A stretch of 64,000 nt of DNA from Massilia mucilaginosa (GTDB lineage: Bacteria; Pseudomonadota; Gammaproteobacteria; Burkholderiales; Burkholderiaceae_D): assembly GCF_011682145.1 (NCBI RefSeq), contig NZ_WHJH01000027.1, positions 1-64,000 on the forward strand, written 5' to 3'. Under the pieces are notes generated by a model that was not told where the DNA came from, made no database searches, and was given only the letters and a program-made list of their open reading frames with translations. The translations under genes and the position numbers were made by a program. This document shows, in pieces, positions 1 to 8,123 of this stretch (the stretch's first letter is position 1; every line of letters starts with the position of its first letter).

Positions 1-266
1 TGGAAGCTCAGGCGGTCGAGCAACTGGAATTCCATTTGTTCGTCGCTCAGGTTGAACAACTGCTGGATCAGCAGGACGCGAACCATGAGTTCGGTCGGGA
101 ACGGAGGACGCCCGCCGCGTTCGCGGCCGGGACGTGGAGCCGCTTCGTCAACCGCATCGGCAAGCGCGATGAAGTCGACATGCTGCCCCATCACCTTGAG
201 CGCATCACCAAGCTTGTTCAGCTTGGCTTCGCGCTCTTGGTCGGCAAACAGACTCGTCTTGATCAT
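1..266 (-). CDS. IS5-family transposase, N-terminal part (runs off window)
   Basis: Starts at the ATG at 264-266 and is open to base 1, giving 88 residues. The protein begins MIKTSLFADQEREAKLNKLG and contains GGRPPFPTELMVRVL and QQLFNLSDEQMEFQLLDRLS, typical of the N-terminal helical region of IS5-family DDE transposases. The DDE catalytic core lies outside the window. The gene points away from the Rhs gene it interrupts. Whether the transposase is intact cannot be judged here. Family assignment rests on the motif pattern; the exact IS subgroup is not determined. Confidence 0.85.
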   Translation of the reverse strand, partial: MIKTSLFADQEREAKLNKLGDALKVMGQHVDFIALADAVDEAAPRPGRERGGRPPFPTELMVRVLLIQQLFNLSDEQMEFQLLDRLSF

Positions 267-331
267 GAAATTGGGGCAGCAACGTGGAGCCGCTATGATG
301 CCACGGCTGGGTCGGTTTTTCGAGGTCCCCG
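1..331 (-). mobile_element. Partial IS5-family insertion sequence (one end)
   Basis: The transposase N-terminus reads leftward from 266 and leaves the window. The element's tip lies near 327-331, where the Rhs reading frame stops resembling the family. On the plus strand the tip reads GGTTTTTCGAGGTCCCC, which I take as the terminal inverted repeat. Only one end is visible, so length, second repeat and target duplication cannot be read. The same tip sequence recurs with one mismatch in the palindrome at 13143-13266. Confidence 0.8.
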
Positions 332-3300
332 CCAGTTGTATGCCAGCTTCGATTCGTCATCGTAATACTGCCCCTGGAAGCGGATCGGACAGTCTGTCTT
401 GCTGACAATCGTTTCTTCAACCTCGCCCCACAGATTGCTTTTCGCCTGCCAGGCAATAGCTCCGTCGGCATCGATCAGTTCCTTCGGCGTGCCGATGTGG
501 TCCAGCACCACCGCGTACGTCTGGCTTGTTTCCTTGCCTTTGCGCCGGATCGTCTCGGTCTTGGCAAGCGGGCGGAAGCTGTCGGGCTCGTAGTCCCAGG
601 TGGCGCAGATCTCCTCGATGAGCTCCGAGCCGCCATTGCCATCCGGCTTTCTTCCAAAACGCCGCTCTTCCGCAACCGTGTGACCATCCCACAGGTAATT
701 AACCTCTGTAAAGCGCGCGGCGCTATCGCTCGGAACCTGCTTTTTGGTCAGCCTGCGGCCTAAGGCATCGTATGTGTATTCCCAGGCATCGCCGTCGGGC
801 GTGATCACGCGCTTGAGACGGTTTTCGCTATTCCACACATAGTGCCAGTGCTGTTGCCGGCCCCAGCGCTTGCCTTCGATACGGGCAATCACGCGGCCTT
901 CCGGGTCGTATTCATACTTGACCTTTCCAGCCTGCATGAGCCTGCCGCGCTGGTGAACGCGCTGCCCCAGCGTATCGGCATTGCTGTCGTCGGTGCCCAG
1001 CATCGCTTTTTGCTTGATGGCGTCGATCAGATTGCCCGCCAGATCATAGGCATATTGCTCGCCGCCATTGTCACGGCGCGCTTGCGTCACCCGGCCAACT
1101 TTGTCGTAGCCGATGTCGATGACGCCAGCGCTGCGCTCGCCCAGCTTGCGCGGGTTGCCGTTGCCGTCGTAATTGACAGCACGTTCCTGCAGCGTGCGCC
1201 CCTGCTGGCCCTGGTCCGACGCAATGCCGGTCCACTGGCGCGTCAGGCGGTTCAGCTGGTCATATTGCTGATCGATGCGGACGCCACCCGGCAATTGACG
1301 GCCCGTCTCGCGCCCGCTGCCGTCATGGCGGAAGCTGAACGTCTGCGCATCGGGCAGCGTCAGCTCGATCGGCAGGCTGTTGGCGTCGAATTCCCACACG
1401 CTGCTATGCCCGCCGGAACTGGTGCGCTCGGTACGCCGGCCCATCAGGTCGTAATCGCTGGTGATGCTGCGGCCGTTCTGGGTTTCCCTGACAACACGGC
1501 CCTGCTCATCGCGCTCGAAGCGGATGTCGCTGTCGGCGTTGACGGCGCTACTCAAGCGGCCCAGGACATCGTAGGTATAGCGGGTGCTGCCCTCGCTGGC
1601 GATCTGCTCGAGCAACTGGCCCGCGTGGTTGCGCAGGTAGCGCGTGTGCTGGCCCGAAGGCGTGCGTTTCCCGATCATCAGACCGTCGGCATCGACCTCG
1701 TATTCGACCCTGCGGCCGGCGAAATCGGTTTCCGCGATCACGTCGCCGGTGGCGTTCCGCACATAGCTCCAGCGCTCGCCGGTCGGGTTGATAACGGCAA
1801 CCAGACGCAGCTCGGTATCGTACTCGTAGCGCGTGACGGCGCCGTTGGCCTCGGTGGTTTGCTTCAGCCTGTCGAAGACGCCGTAGGCATGGCGGGTCAC
1901 GTTGCCCAGTGCATCGGTGCGCGCGATGCAATTGCCTTCAGGATCGTACTTGGCAAGGTGGCGCGCGCCATCGGGCAAGGCGATCTCCAGCGGCTTCCCT
2001 TCGACGTTGTAGACGTAGTGGCTGGTATTCTGATGCGGATCGGTACGCGCGGTAACGCGGCCAAAGGCGTCGCGCGTGAGCCGGGTGGGGTTGCCCAGCC
2101 AATCGGTGGCACTGGTCAGCAAGCCGCGCTGATCGTGCGCAAAGGCCGCCGTGGCACCGGCTGGATTGACGACGCGCAGCACATTGCCGTGCGCGTCGTG
2201 CTCGAAGCGCGTCCACGCGCCGTTCTCTCCGATCTGGATCAGGTTGCCGCGTTCGTCGTAATCGCGTTCGACGCGCTTGCCGTCAGGCGAGGTCATGGCG
2301 ACCGGAAGGTCGAGCTGGTTGTAGACGACGACGGTTTCTTTGCTCAACGCATCGATGTGACCGACCAGATTGCCACGCGCATCGTATGTCCAGCGCAGAA
2401 CCGCCTCGCCCGGCGTGAGCGCAGTGATCAGGTTGTAGTGCGCGTCGTAGTCGAACTTGCTCACCCCGCCGCGCGCATCGACTTCCTTGATGACCTGGAG
2501 TGCGTCGTTGTAGTGGAATTCGGTTGGGTGACCCAGTGAATCGGTGTAAGTGTTGACCTTGCGCATGTCGTCGTAGACAAAGCCGCCGGTCATGTGGCCG
2601 CCGCGACCGCCGCTGGTCTGCTCGCAGCGCCCCTTGGCGTCGTAGCGGTAGCCGATCCAGACACCGTTGCGGTCTTGCCAACGCGTCAACCGATGGGCAT
2701 CGTCATAGGTGTAGGTAAGCGGCAAGCCGCTGCTGTTGACGATGGCCGACAGCTCGCCGTCAGCATGATAGGCGTAGCTGACCAGTGTGGTCTGTGCACC
2801 GCTCGCGTCCAGCAAACTGATGCGGGTAATGGTGTGTTCGCTCGCCTCGACCTTGAGCCGCGTGCCACCGCTGTGGCGCACCTCGGTCAGCACCGCGCCG
2901 TCGTAGATCAGCGCAATCTGGTTGGCGTTGCGGTCGGTAATGGCCGACAAATGCCAGTGGGTCGCATCGCGCTGATCGAAGCGCAAGGTGGGCTGATGGT
3001 GTTGCTCAAGTAAAAAGTGGCCGTCGTGTCGCGTGACGCTGTAAGTTTGATACACGCAATGAATGACGCTCGCCCCCGGCTCCGGCAAGTCGAAACGCAT
3101 CGATGCGCCGTCCTCGGCGTGGAAGACCAGTTCCGCCTCGCCGACGACTTCGATCCATTGGCCCCAGGTGCTGGCCCAGGCTTTGCCAAATACCGTGCCG
3201 CTCGGATTGCCCGAGTTGTGGAGGCGGCGCAGCACGATGGGCAACGCGCCCGGCAAGGCGAGATCGGTCTGTTCCAGAATGACGTTGCCGGTGATGACGT

Positions 3301-4174
3301 CGATCGGATCGCCGCACTTGCAGATTGTCCCGTCCGGACGTTCCTTGGCGGGGTTAAATTTGCTCATGCCAGGCACGCCTTCTTTGATAAAGGCAGTGGC
3401 CGGTGTCTTCGGATTGGCAATGAACCTGTTGCCAAGTCCAGTCCCGATTTTTGCGCCCCGCGCGCCCCCGCGCCAGGCGCCGAGCAGCATCATCGCCTTC
3501 TGGCCGTCCGAACCTTGGCCGAAAAGCTCGCCGCCGGCCCATGCCCCGACCTCAGCGCCCGCATAGCCGGCCGCAAATGCGGCACCCACGACCAGCGGGC
3601 CGGCCAGCAACAAGCCCGCACCCACGCCTGCGACGAGCAATACCGTGTGCACATCGTCCGATACCTCGGGCGTGATCAGTTCGGCAAGCGTAGTGTCCGT
3701 CGGGCCACCCACGAAGACATTTGGCGAGCCGGACTGTATCTTTGCGCTGCACAGAATCAAGTCGCCCACGCGGGCGAACGGCTTGCCGTTGACGAACACC
3801 GTGGACGAGCCTTCCGCCACAAGCTGAGGCGTGGGGGCGTGGCTGGCGCAGACCGCGGTATCGACCTGGGCACGCGCCACCGCCTTGCCGTTCGCAAACA
3901 CATTCGGCGAGCCGGTCTTGACCTGCCCAGTCACGTTGGCGCCAAAGATCTGACTGGTCACGTTCATCGAGCCGACCACTTCCCCGACACCGGCGCCACC
4001 GGCCGCTGCGGCTACCACCCCAGCGACGGCGACGAGAGCCAGTCCGCCGGTGGCGACGACGACCGCACCGACCAACACGCCCGCCAGCGCGCCCGCGACC
4101 AAGCCGACCACCAGGCCGGCCACGGCATGGCTATGCGCAATGGGATCGTCGATACGTCCGGCCGCCGCGCCCAA
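293..4174 (-). CDS. rhs: prePAAR/PAAR-Rhs type VI secretion effector, C-terminus lost to an IS
   Basis: A 1293-residue polymorphic-toxin-type protein. Residues 5-14 (AGRIDDPIAH) fit the prePAAR motif. Residues 17-70 are Gly/Ala-rich hydrophobic helices. Residues 72-165 form a PAAR-like domain with repeated GSPNVFVNG turns. A DUF6531-type segment (CKCGDPIDVITGN) begins near 282. YD/RHS repeats fill about 430-1180. After QGQYYDDESKLAYN the family would continue with RYRYYDP, the core end and a variable toxin; here the frame enters the IS tip and stops 13 residues later. The start is TTG, directly abutting the stop of the upstream chaperone gene. The shell would be exported on VgrG, but the toxin domain is missing, so killing activity is probably lost. 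Confidence 0.85.
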   Translation of the reverse strand: MGAAAGRIDDPIAHSHAVAGLVVGLVAGALAGVLVGAVVVATGGLALVAVAGVVAAAAGGAGVGEVVGSMNVTSQIFGANVTGQVKTGSPNVFANGKAVARAQVDTAVCASHAPTPQLVAEGSSTVFVNGKPFARVGDLILCSAKIQSGSPNVFVGGPTDTTLAELITPEVSDDVHTVLLVAGVGAGLLLAGPLVVGAAFAAGYAGAEVGAWAGGELFGQGSDGQKAMMLLGAWRGGARGAKIGTGLGNRFIANPKTPATAFIKEGVPGMSKFNPAKERPDGTICKCGDPIDVITGNVILEQTDLALPGALPIVLRRLHNSGNPSGTVFGKAWASTWGQWIEVVGEAELVFHAEDGASMRFDLPEPGASVIHCVYQTYSVTRHDGHFLLEQHHQPTLRFDQRDATHWHLSAITDRNANQIALIYDGAVLTEVRHSGGTRLKVEASEHTITRISLLDASGAQTTLVSYAYHADGELSAIVNSSGLPLTYTYDDAHRLTRWQDRNGVWIGYRYDAKGRCEQTSGGRGGHMTGGFVYDDMRKVNTYTDSLGHPTEFHYNDALQVIKEVDARGGVSKFDYDAHYNLITALTPGEAVLRWTYDARGNLVGHIDALSKETVVVYNQLDLPVAMTSPDGKRVERDYDERGNLIQIGENGAWTRFEHDAHGNVLRVVNPAGATAAFAHDQRGLLTSATDWLGNPTRLTRDAFGRVTARTDPHQNTSHYVYNVEGKPLEIALPDGARHLAKYDPEGNCIARTDALGNVTRHAYGVFDRLKQTTEANGAVTRYEYDTELRLVAVINPTGERWSYVRNATGDVIAETDFAGRRVEYEVDADGLMIGKRTPSGQHTRYLRNHAGQLLEQIASEGSTRYTYDVLGRLSSAVNADSDIRFERDEQGRVVRETQNGRSITSDYDLMGRRTERTSSGGHSSVWEFDANSLPIELTLPDAQTFSFRHDGSGRETGRQLPGGVRIDQQYDQLNRLTRQWTGIASDQGQQGRTLQERAVNYDGNGNPRKLGERSAGVIDIGYDKVGRVTQARRDNGGEQYAYDLAGNLIDAIKQKAMLGTDDSNADTLGQRVHQRGRLMQAGKVKYEYDPEGRVIARIEGKRWGRQQHWHYVWNSENRLKRVITPDGDAWEYTYDALGRRLTKKQVPSDSAARFTEVNYLWDGHTVAEERRFGRKPDGNGGSELIEEICATWDYEPDSFRPLAKTETIRRKGKETSQTYAVVLDHIGTPKELIDADGAIAWQAKSNLWGEVEETIVSKTDCPIRFQGQYYDDESKLAYNWRGPRKTDPAVAS

Positions 4175-4651
4175 TCACGACTCCTGCGCCGGCTGGGCCA
4201 CGGCTGGCATCGGCGCGTGCAGGCGCATGCTGCCAAGCATGGCCTCGAACGCCAGATTCCACTCGTCCTTGAAGGGGCCATGACTGGTACCGGTCAACAA
4301 CAATGCCTTGGCACGGTCAGCGCTTGCGCTCTGGACGAACACGGCGACCTGGCGCTGGTGCATGTCGCTGTCACCGTTGCGCCAGGTAAAATGCAACTCA
4401 ACGGCCGCCGAGCCGTCGACGACCAGCGCGCGCTGGCCTATCAGTTCGAATTTCGGCAATGCCTTGCGCATCTCGTTGGCCAGTGTGCCGGCGAAAGCTT
4501 CCACGGTCGTTTCGGCGAAGGCCTCGGCGCGCGAGATGACGAACGAGAAATCGCTCGGGCCGCTGTCGTTGATGATGAATTGATTGACCGTGCGGTCTTT
4601 CAGGCTCGGGTGCAGGTCGAAGCTTGCTTCGTCGAGATTGTATTGGCTCAT
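4175..4651 (-). CDS. Eag (DUF1795/DcrB-like) chaperone of a T6SS Rhs effector
   Basis: 158 residues beginning MSQYNLDEASFDLHPSLKDR, a soluble alpha/beta protein of the DUF1795 family. Known family members (EagR/EagT6) bind the N-terminal hydrophobic helices and prePAAR region of PAAR effectors and keep them stable before loading onto VgrG. The neighbour fits exactly: the stop codon touches the TTG start of the PAAR-Rhs gene, so the pair is one translationally coupled unit. The ATG at 4649-4651 has only a weak Shine-Dalgarno. No VgrG or immunity gene is visible; the immunity gene would lie beyond the IS. Function is inferred from family and context. Confidence 0.8.
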   Translation of the reverse strand: MSQYNLDEASFDLHPSLKDRTVNQFIINDSGPSDFSFVISRAEAFAETTVEAFAGTLANEMRKALPKFELIGQRALVVDGSAAVELHFTWRNGDSDMHQRQVAVFVQSASADRAKALLLTGTSHGPFKDEWNLAFEAMLGSMRLHAPMPAVAQPAQES

Positions 4652-5063
4652 TGCTGTGGTTGTTGTTGGTGGAATAGGATCGTGGGCTCAAGCCGTAGTG
4701 GACGTTTTGGCCCCGCTGAGCTCATCGCCAGCCAACCGGCTGATCGAGAATTGGACTGTGGCCACGCTTGCACAGGAAAAGGCAAATGTGCCGCATTTCC
4801 CGCTCTGCCCGAGCCGATAAGCTGGGCCTGGCGGTGTCGTCCAATCTGCTGTCATTCTGCCATCGGACTTGCATTACACTTAACTCTTAGCAATTTTTCT
4901 AGTGTTAATGTTATCATTTACAAATCAGAATGCAGTGATAGCCCTTGATCCTCCAGCCGATGCAAACCGCTGTATCCGGCTCCCGCCGTTCAGGCCGCGC
5001 CGCCCAGGATGTCATTTCCGGACAGCTCTGCCGACAACTTCCAGAACAATAACGAAAAGCAAT
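4652..5063. other. Intergenic region between divergent eag and membrane-protein genes
   Basis: About 410 bases without a credible gene. Bases 4870-4925 are markedly AT-rich compared with the surroundings and probably hold promoters for one or both divergent genes. I could not fix a convincing -35/-10 pair. The longer reading frame starting at 4902 on the plus strand is only an upstream extension of the membrane-protein gene. Confidence 0.5.
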
Positions 5064-5501
5064 ATGCACGCCAATCCCGCATTCCCGCCGCCCGCATCGA
5101 CAGCCCGGCCCGCTTACCTGCCCTGGTATGTCCACGTCGGCTTGATGGTGTTCACCTTGAATACCTTCTTCTTCGCGCACGTCTTTTTCGGAACCAGTTT
5201 CTATTTTTGGGTATGGTCGACCATCATTCCCGGCATGCTCCTTGCCGTTGCAGGAAAGGGCAACCGGCTGTTTTTCGCGGCGCTCCTGGTGCTGGTCAAT
5301 GCGATTGCGTTCGCCGGGCTGGGATTGCTGGAGATCGATAGCAATGCCATCGGCGTGTTCTCAGGCATGCTCATCTGCATCCTGGTGGTACTGTGGCCCG
5401 CCCTGCTCTTCTGGCTGGCGCATACGCTCAATATGCGCCAGCGCACGCAATCCACCCAGGCCGGCGGAACGGTTGCACATGGTGGGTGGCAGCAGTCATG
5501 A
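5064..5501 (+). CDS. Small membrane protein of unknown function, four predicted helices
   Basis: I start at ATG 5064 (MHANPAFPPP), because the upstream extension is low-complexity and unlike protein. The 145-residue product has a short Pro-rich N-terminus and four hydrophobic segments, at roughly 20-40, 45-65, 70-92 and 103-128. It has no cysteine-pair, charged-helix or nucleotide motif that I recognise. Its stop overlaps the start of the exonuclease gene by ATGA, so the two are probably co-translated. Function unknown. Confidence 0.6.
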   Translation: MHANPAFPPPASTARPAYLPWYVHVGLMVFTLNTFFFAHVFFGTSFYFWVWSTIIPGMLLAVAGKGNRLFFAALLVLVNAIAFAGLGLLEIDSNAIGVFSGMLICILVVLWPALLFWLAHTLNMRQRTQSTQAGGTVAHGGWQQS

Positions 5502-6031
5502 CATACATCATTGTCGATTTCGAGGCAACCTGCTGTAACAACGGGCACATTGCGCGCGATGAGATGGAGATCATCGAGATCGGTGCGGTTGCCTTGCACG
5601 GCAATGGCCCGTTTACGCTCGGCGAGTTCCAGGCCTTCGTCAGGCCAGTCCGGCACACGCAACTGACAGCCTTTTGCAAACAGCTGACCAAGATCCCGCA
5701 GCAAAAAGTCGACAGCGCGGATGGCTTTGGCGCAGTGATGGAACGCTTCTCCATCTGGATAGCCTCATTCGATCAGGCGATTTTTTGCAGCTGGGGCGAC
5801 TACGACAAGCATCAACTACGGCAAGACTGCGAATACCATGGCATTCGCTATCCGTTTGGGGATGAACACATCAACATCAAAAAGCGCTTCGCCGACAACA
5901 TGAGCATGCGCAAGCCTTGTGGACTCGAACAGGCACTGGCCAAGGTCGGCCTGGAGTTTGAAGGCCAGCCGCACCGGGGCATCGACGACGCCCGCAACAT
6001 GGCCAATTTGGCGCCGTATCTGTTCTTTTGA
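5498..6031 (+). CDS. DEDDh-type 3'-5' exonuclease (DnaQ/KapD-like)
   Basis: 177 residues from ATG 5498, which overlaps the preceding stop. The DEDDh set is readable: D7 and E9 in VDFEAT, an Asp in SWGDYDKHQL, and H159/D164 in HRGIDDARN. Spacing and length fit small single-domain exonucleases of the KapD/ERI1-like group, which trim RNA or DNA 3' ends with two metal ions. The substrate cannot be told from sequence. The gene is coupled to an uncharacterised membrane protein. Its 3' end touches a decayed PIN-toxin gene read from the opposite strand. Confidence 0.8.
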   Translation: MTYIIVDFEATCCNNGHIARDEMEIIEIGAVALHGNGPFTLGEFQAFVRPVRHTQLTAFCKQLTKIPQQKVDSADGFGAVMERFSIWIASFDQAIFCSWGDYDKHQLRQDCEYHGIRYPFGDEHINIKKRFADNMSMRKPCGLEQALAKVGLEFEGQPHRGIDDARNMANLAPYLFF

Positions 6032-6090
6032 TGCGCCGGGATCATCCAGTCGATCAGGATATTGGTGTCGAACAGCACTAGTCCCGCCAT
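6032..6090 (-). pseudogene. PIN-domain (VapC-like) toxin, N-terminal remnant
   Basis: From ATG 6088-6090 the frame reads MAGLVLFDTNILIDWMIPAH, the first PIN beta strand with its acidic residue (FDTNILIDW). The frame stays open to about 5848, but after some 20 residues it runs antisense through the exonuclease gene and no longer resembles a PIN domain. The three remaining catalytic acids are absent. The start overlaps the antitoxin stop, as in intact vapBC operons. I read this as a toxin gene truncated by a deletion or rearrangement at about 6031. Confidence 0.6.
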
Positions 6091-6299
6091 GCGGACCTCA
6101 ACTCTCTTTGGTAGTCCAAGCCGTCGGCCGGGATATCCGGTCGCCGCGCCCAAATATCTGCAACTTTCTTTAGAGCAGCCATACGGCGGGCACGACGTTT
6201 TTCGATCGACTCTTCCGCTAACGCGTCGGCTACCGCGTTGGCTGGCGCGGTGGCAGCGATGACATGAGGGTCATCGCGCGATTGCTTCAAAATTGCCAT
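6078..6299 (-). CDS. VapB-like antitoxin, orphan of a broken VapBC pair
   Basis: 73 residues starting at the ATG at 6297-6299, with a strong upstream GGAGGT. The protein is short, charged and helical (KRRARRMAALKKVADIWARR) and ends DYQRELRSAWRD, as many antitoxins paired with PIN toxins do. The stop codon overlaps the start of the PIN remnant, which supports the assignment more than the sequence itself. With the toxin gone, the protein may persist as a DNA-binding relic or act on a toxin elsewhere. Confidence 0.6.
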   Translation of the reverse strand: MAILKQSRDDPHVIAATAPANAVADALAEESIEKRRARRMAALKKVADIWARRPDIPADGLDYQRELRSAWRD

Positions 6300-6393
6300 A
6301 GCGGACCTCCAATCAGGTGAATGCCGGTGTCGGCATAGCGTATCGCAAACCGGAAATACCCCCTTCCCCCCTCTTGCCAAGTTCACGTCGCCG

Positions 6394-7596
6394 CTAGAAA
6401 AACTGCCGCCAGTCCGCCAGCCAATCCGGAAAGCGCTGCGCTTCCATCGGCCGGGCGATGTGATGGCCCTGCGCGTACGTGCAGCCCAGTCCCTGCAAAA
6501 AGTCCCAGTCCTGGCGCGTCTCCACACCCACCGCGCACGACTTGCGGTCAAGGCTGCGCGCCAGTCCCAGGCAGGAACTGAGCACGGTCGCCAGCGAACG
6601 TTTGCGCGAGGCGCCGTCGACAAAGCTGCGGTCGATCTTCAATTCCGAAAACGGCACGCGCGCCAGTTGCTGCACGTTCGAGCGCCCGGTGCCGTAGTCG
6701 TCTACCGCCAGGCCGTAACCCATCATGCGCAGGCGCAGCAGGCGTTCCAGAAAACTCGGGTCATTGGTCAGCACCGCCGATTCGGGCAGCTCGAAGGTAA
6801 GAAGCGATGGCGCCACGCCGTGCCGGCCGGTGCACACGCCAATCTGGCGCAGAAAATCCGGATGACCGATGGTTTCCGCCGACAGATTGAGCGAGATCGC
6901 GGCGGGCAGTCCCTTGTCCTGGAAGGCGCGGCAATGTTCGGCCGCGCCTTCAATCATGGTCCAGTCGAGAAAGTCGATGCGGTGGTTCTGTTCCAGCGCG
7001 TCGATAAAGGCGGCCGGCCCCAGCACGCCGTGCTCGGGGTGGATCCAGCGCGCGAACACTTCCAGCCCCTTCACCTCGCCGCTGGCCAGCTCGATCTTGG
7101 GCTGGAAAAACGGCTCGAACTGGCGCGCCTGCAGGCCCACGCCCACCTGCGCAAAGCTGAAACGCGGCACCGCGCGGCGCTCCTGCACCGGGGCTGCCGG
7201 CGGCGTGTAGTGCGACAGCACCGCTTCCAGATGGCCGCCGGTGAGCGGCTTGGGGATGGTGCCGAGCAGGTCGAGCCCATACGCGAGCGCCAGGCTTTCG
7301 ACCGAAAACAGCAGGCTGGCGTGACAGCCGCCGGTGATGATGGCGCGCGTGCCGGTATTGAGCACGGTGATGTCGCGTATCAGCTCCAACCCGTCGCGCC
7401 CGGACAGGGCCAGGTCGATCACGGCGATGTCGATCGGCGGGCCGGCCGGCGCTTCGATCTGGCGCAGCGCGGCGTCGCCGTCGGCGGCCACGCTGATGCG
7501 GCTCGCGCCCAGGCGCCCAAGCATGTCGATCAGGGTCTGGCGCTGCGCTGGGTCGCCGTCGGCGACCAGAAAATGCAAGTGGGCGATGTCCATCAT
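6394..7596 (-). CDS. Response regulator with REC and EAL (c-di-GMP phosphodiesterase-type) domains
   Basis: 400 residues. An N-terminal receiver domain (about 1-125) has the phospho-acceptor D61 in VIDLALSGRDG and the Lys of PKPLTGG. An EAL domain (about 150-400) follows: EVFARW in place of EAL-L-RW, ISLNLS (Asn ligand), FELPES, DDYGTGRS (acidic pair) and LKIDRSFV (Lys). The canonical AEGVET reads AVGVET, with Val at 356 where many active enzymes have the loop-6 Glu used in catalysis. It may therefore be weak or act as a c-di-GMP sensor. No sensor kinase is adjacent. Either of two tandem ATGs (7594-7596, 7591-7593) could be the start; GGAG lies upstream. Confidence 0.85.
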   Translation of the reverse strand: MMDIAHLHFLVADGDPAQRQTLIDMLGRLGASRISVAADGDAALRQIEAPAGPPIDIAVIDLALSGRDGLELIRDITVLNTGTRAIITGGCHASLLFSVESLALAYGLDLLGTIPKPLTGGHLEAVLSHYTPPAAPVQERRAVPRFSFAQVGVGLQARQFEPFFQPKIELASGEVKGLEVFARWIHPEHGVLGPAAFIDALEQNHRIDFLDWTMIEGAAEHCRAFQDKGLPAAISLNLSAETIGHPDFLRQIGVCTGRHGVAPSLLTFELPESAVLTNDPSFLERLLRLRMMGYGLAVDDYGTGRSNVQQLARVPFSELKIDRSFVDGASRKRSLATVLSSCLGLARSLDRKSCAVGVETRQDWDFLQGLGCTYAQGHHIARPMEAQRFPDWLADWRQFF

Positions 7597-7771
7597 ATCT
7601 CCGCTGAAGTCCGAGTATTGACATTACCCCGGGATTGCAGCGTCGTCTATGCTGTCAAGAAACTGTTTCGCCTGACTTTGATGAAATCTGCCTCGACTGT
7701 TCAAAAAAACCCACAGGTGCACAGGCGGCTAGCTTGCACAAGAACCAGCCCCAGACGCAACGGGGCCTTCC

Positions 7772-8095
7772 TCAAGTAGCAGGTCTGTGCAGGCAATCCA
7801 ACACCAGCGCATCCAGGTCCACCCACGCATCTTCCAGACGAGCAAATTGTTCCAGGCGGACCGTCGGTGGCCCGTCATAACTGAGGAACATATTGCGCAC
7901 AACCTGAGGCAGGGTATACAAAGAGCCCACAAGGTCCTTATCGATCACAGTTTCGTGCTGCAATACGTCAGCCAGCTCCGACAGCAGCCCCTTGAGCCTG
8001 TCCAGCTCCGCATCCTCGTACAGGCGCGTCATGCGCACGGTAAAGGCGAACTCCTCCATGCAATCCATGACTTCCCGCTTGAATTCGCTGTTCAT
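7772..8095 (-). CDS. Hypothetical helical protein
   Basis: 107 residues starting MNSEFKREVMDCMEEFAFTV. Almost entirely predicted alpha-helical, acidic, with no signal peptide or membrane segment and no motif that I recognise. It lies 28 bases downstream of the RNA methyltransferase gene on the same strand, so it probably ends that transcription unit. Codon use resembles the neighbours and there is no antisense competitor, so I believe it is a real gene. Function unknown. Confidence 0.55.
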   Translation of the reverse strand: MNSEFKREVMDCMEEFAFTVRMTRLYEDAELDRLKGLLSELADVLQHETVIDKDLVGSLYTLPQVVRNMFLSYDGPPTVRLEQFARLEDAWVDLDALVLDCLHRPAT

Positions 8096-8123
8096 TCAAC
8101 AACTTCCAGGACGCGGACGAGCT

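Noticed and set aside
842-2539. 565-residue open frame on the plus strand opposite the Rhs gene
   Set aside because: Antisense shadow of the Rhs repeats; biased composition and no family pattern.
3017-4948. 643-residue plus-strand frame over the Rhs start and Eag gene
   Set aside because: Runs antisense through two well-supported genes; high-GC codon bias produces such frames.
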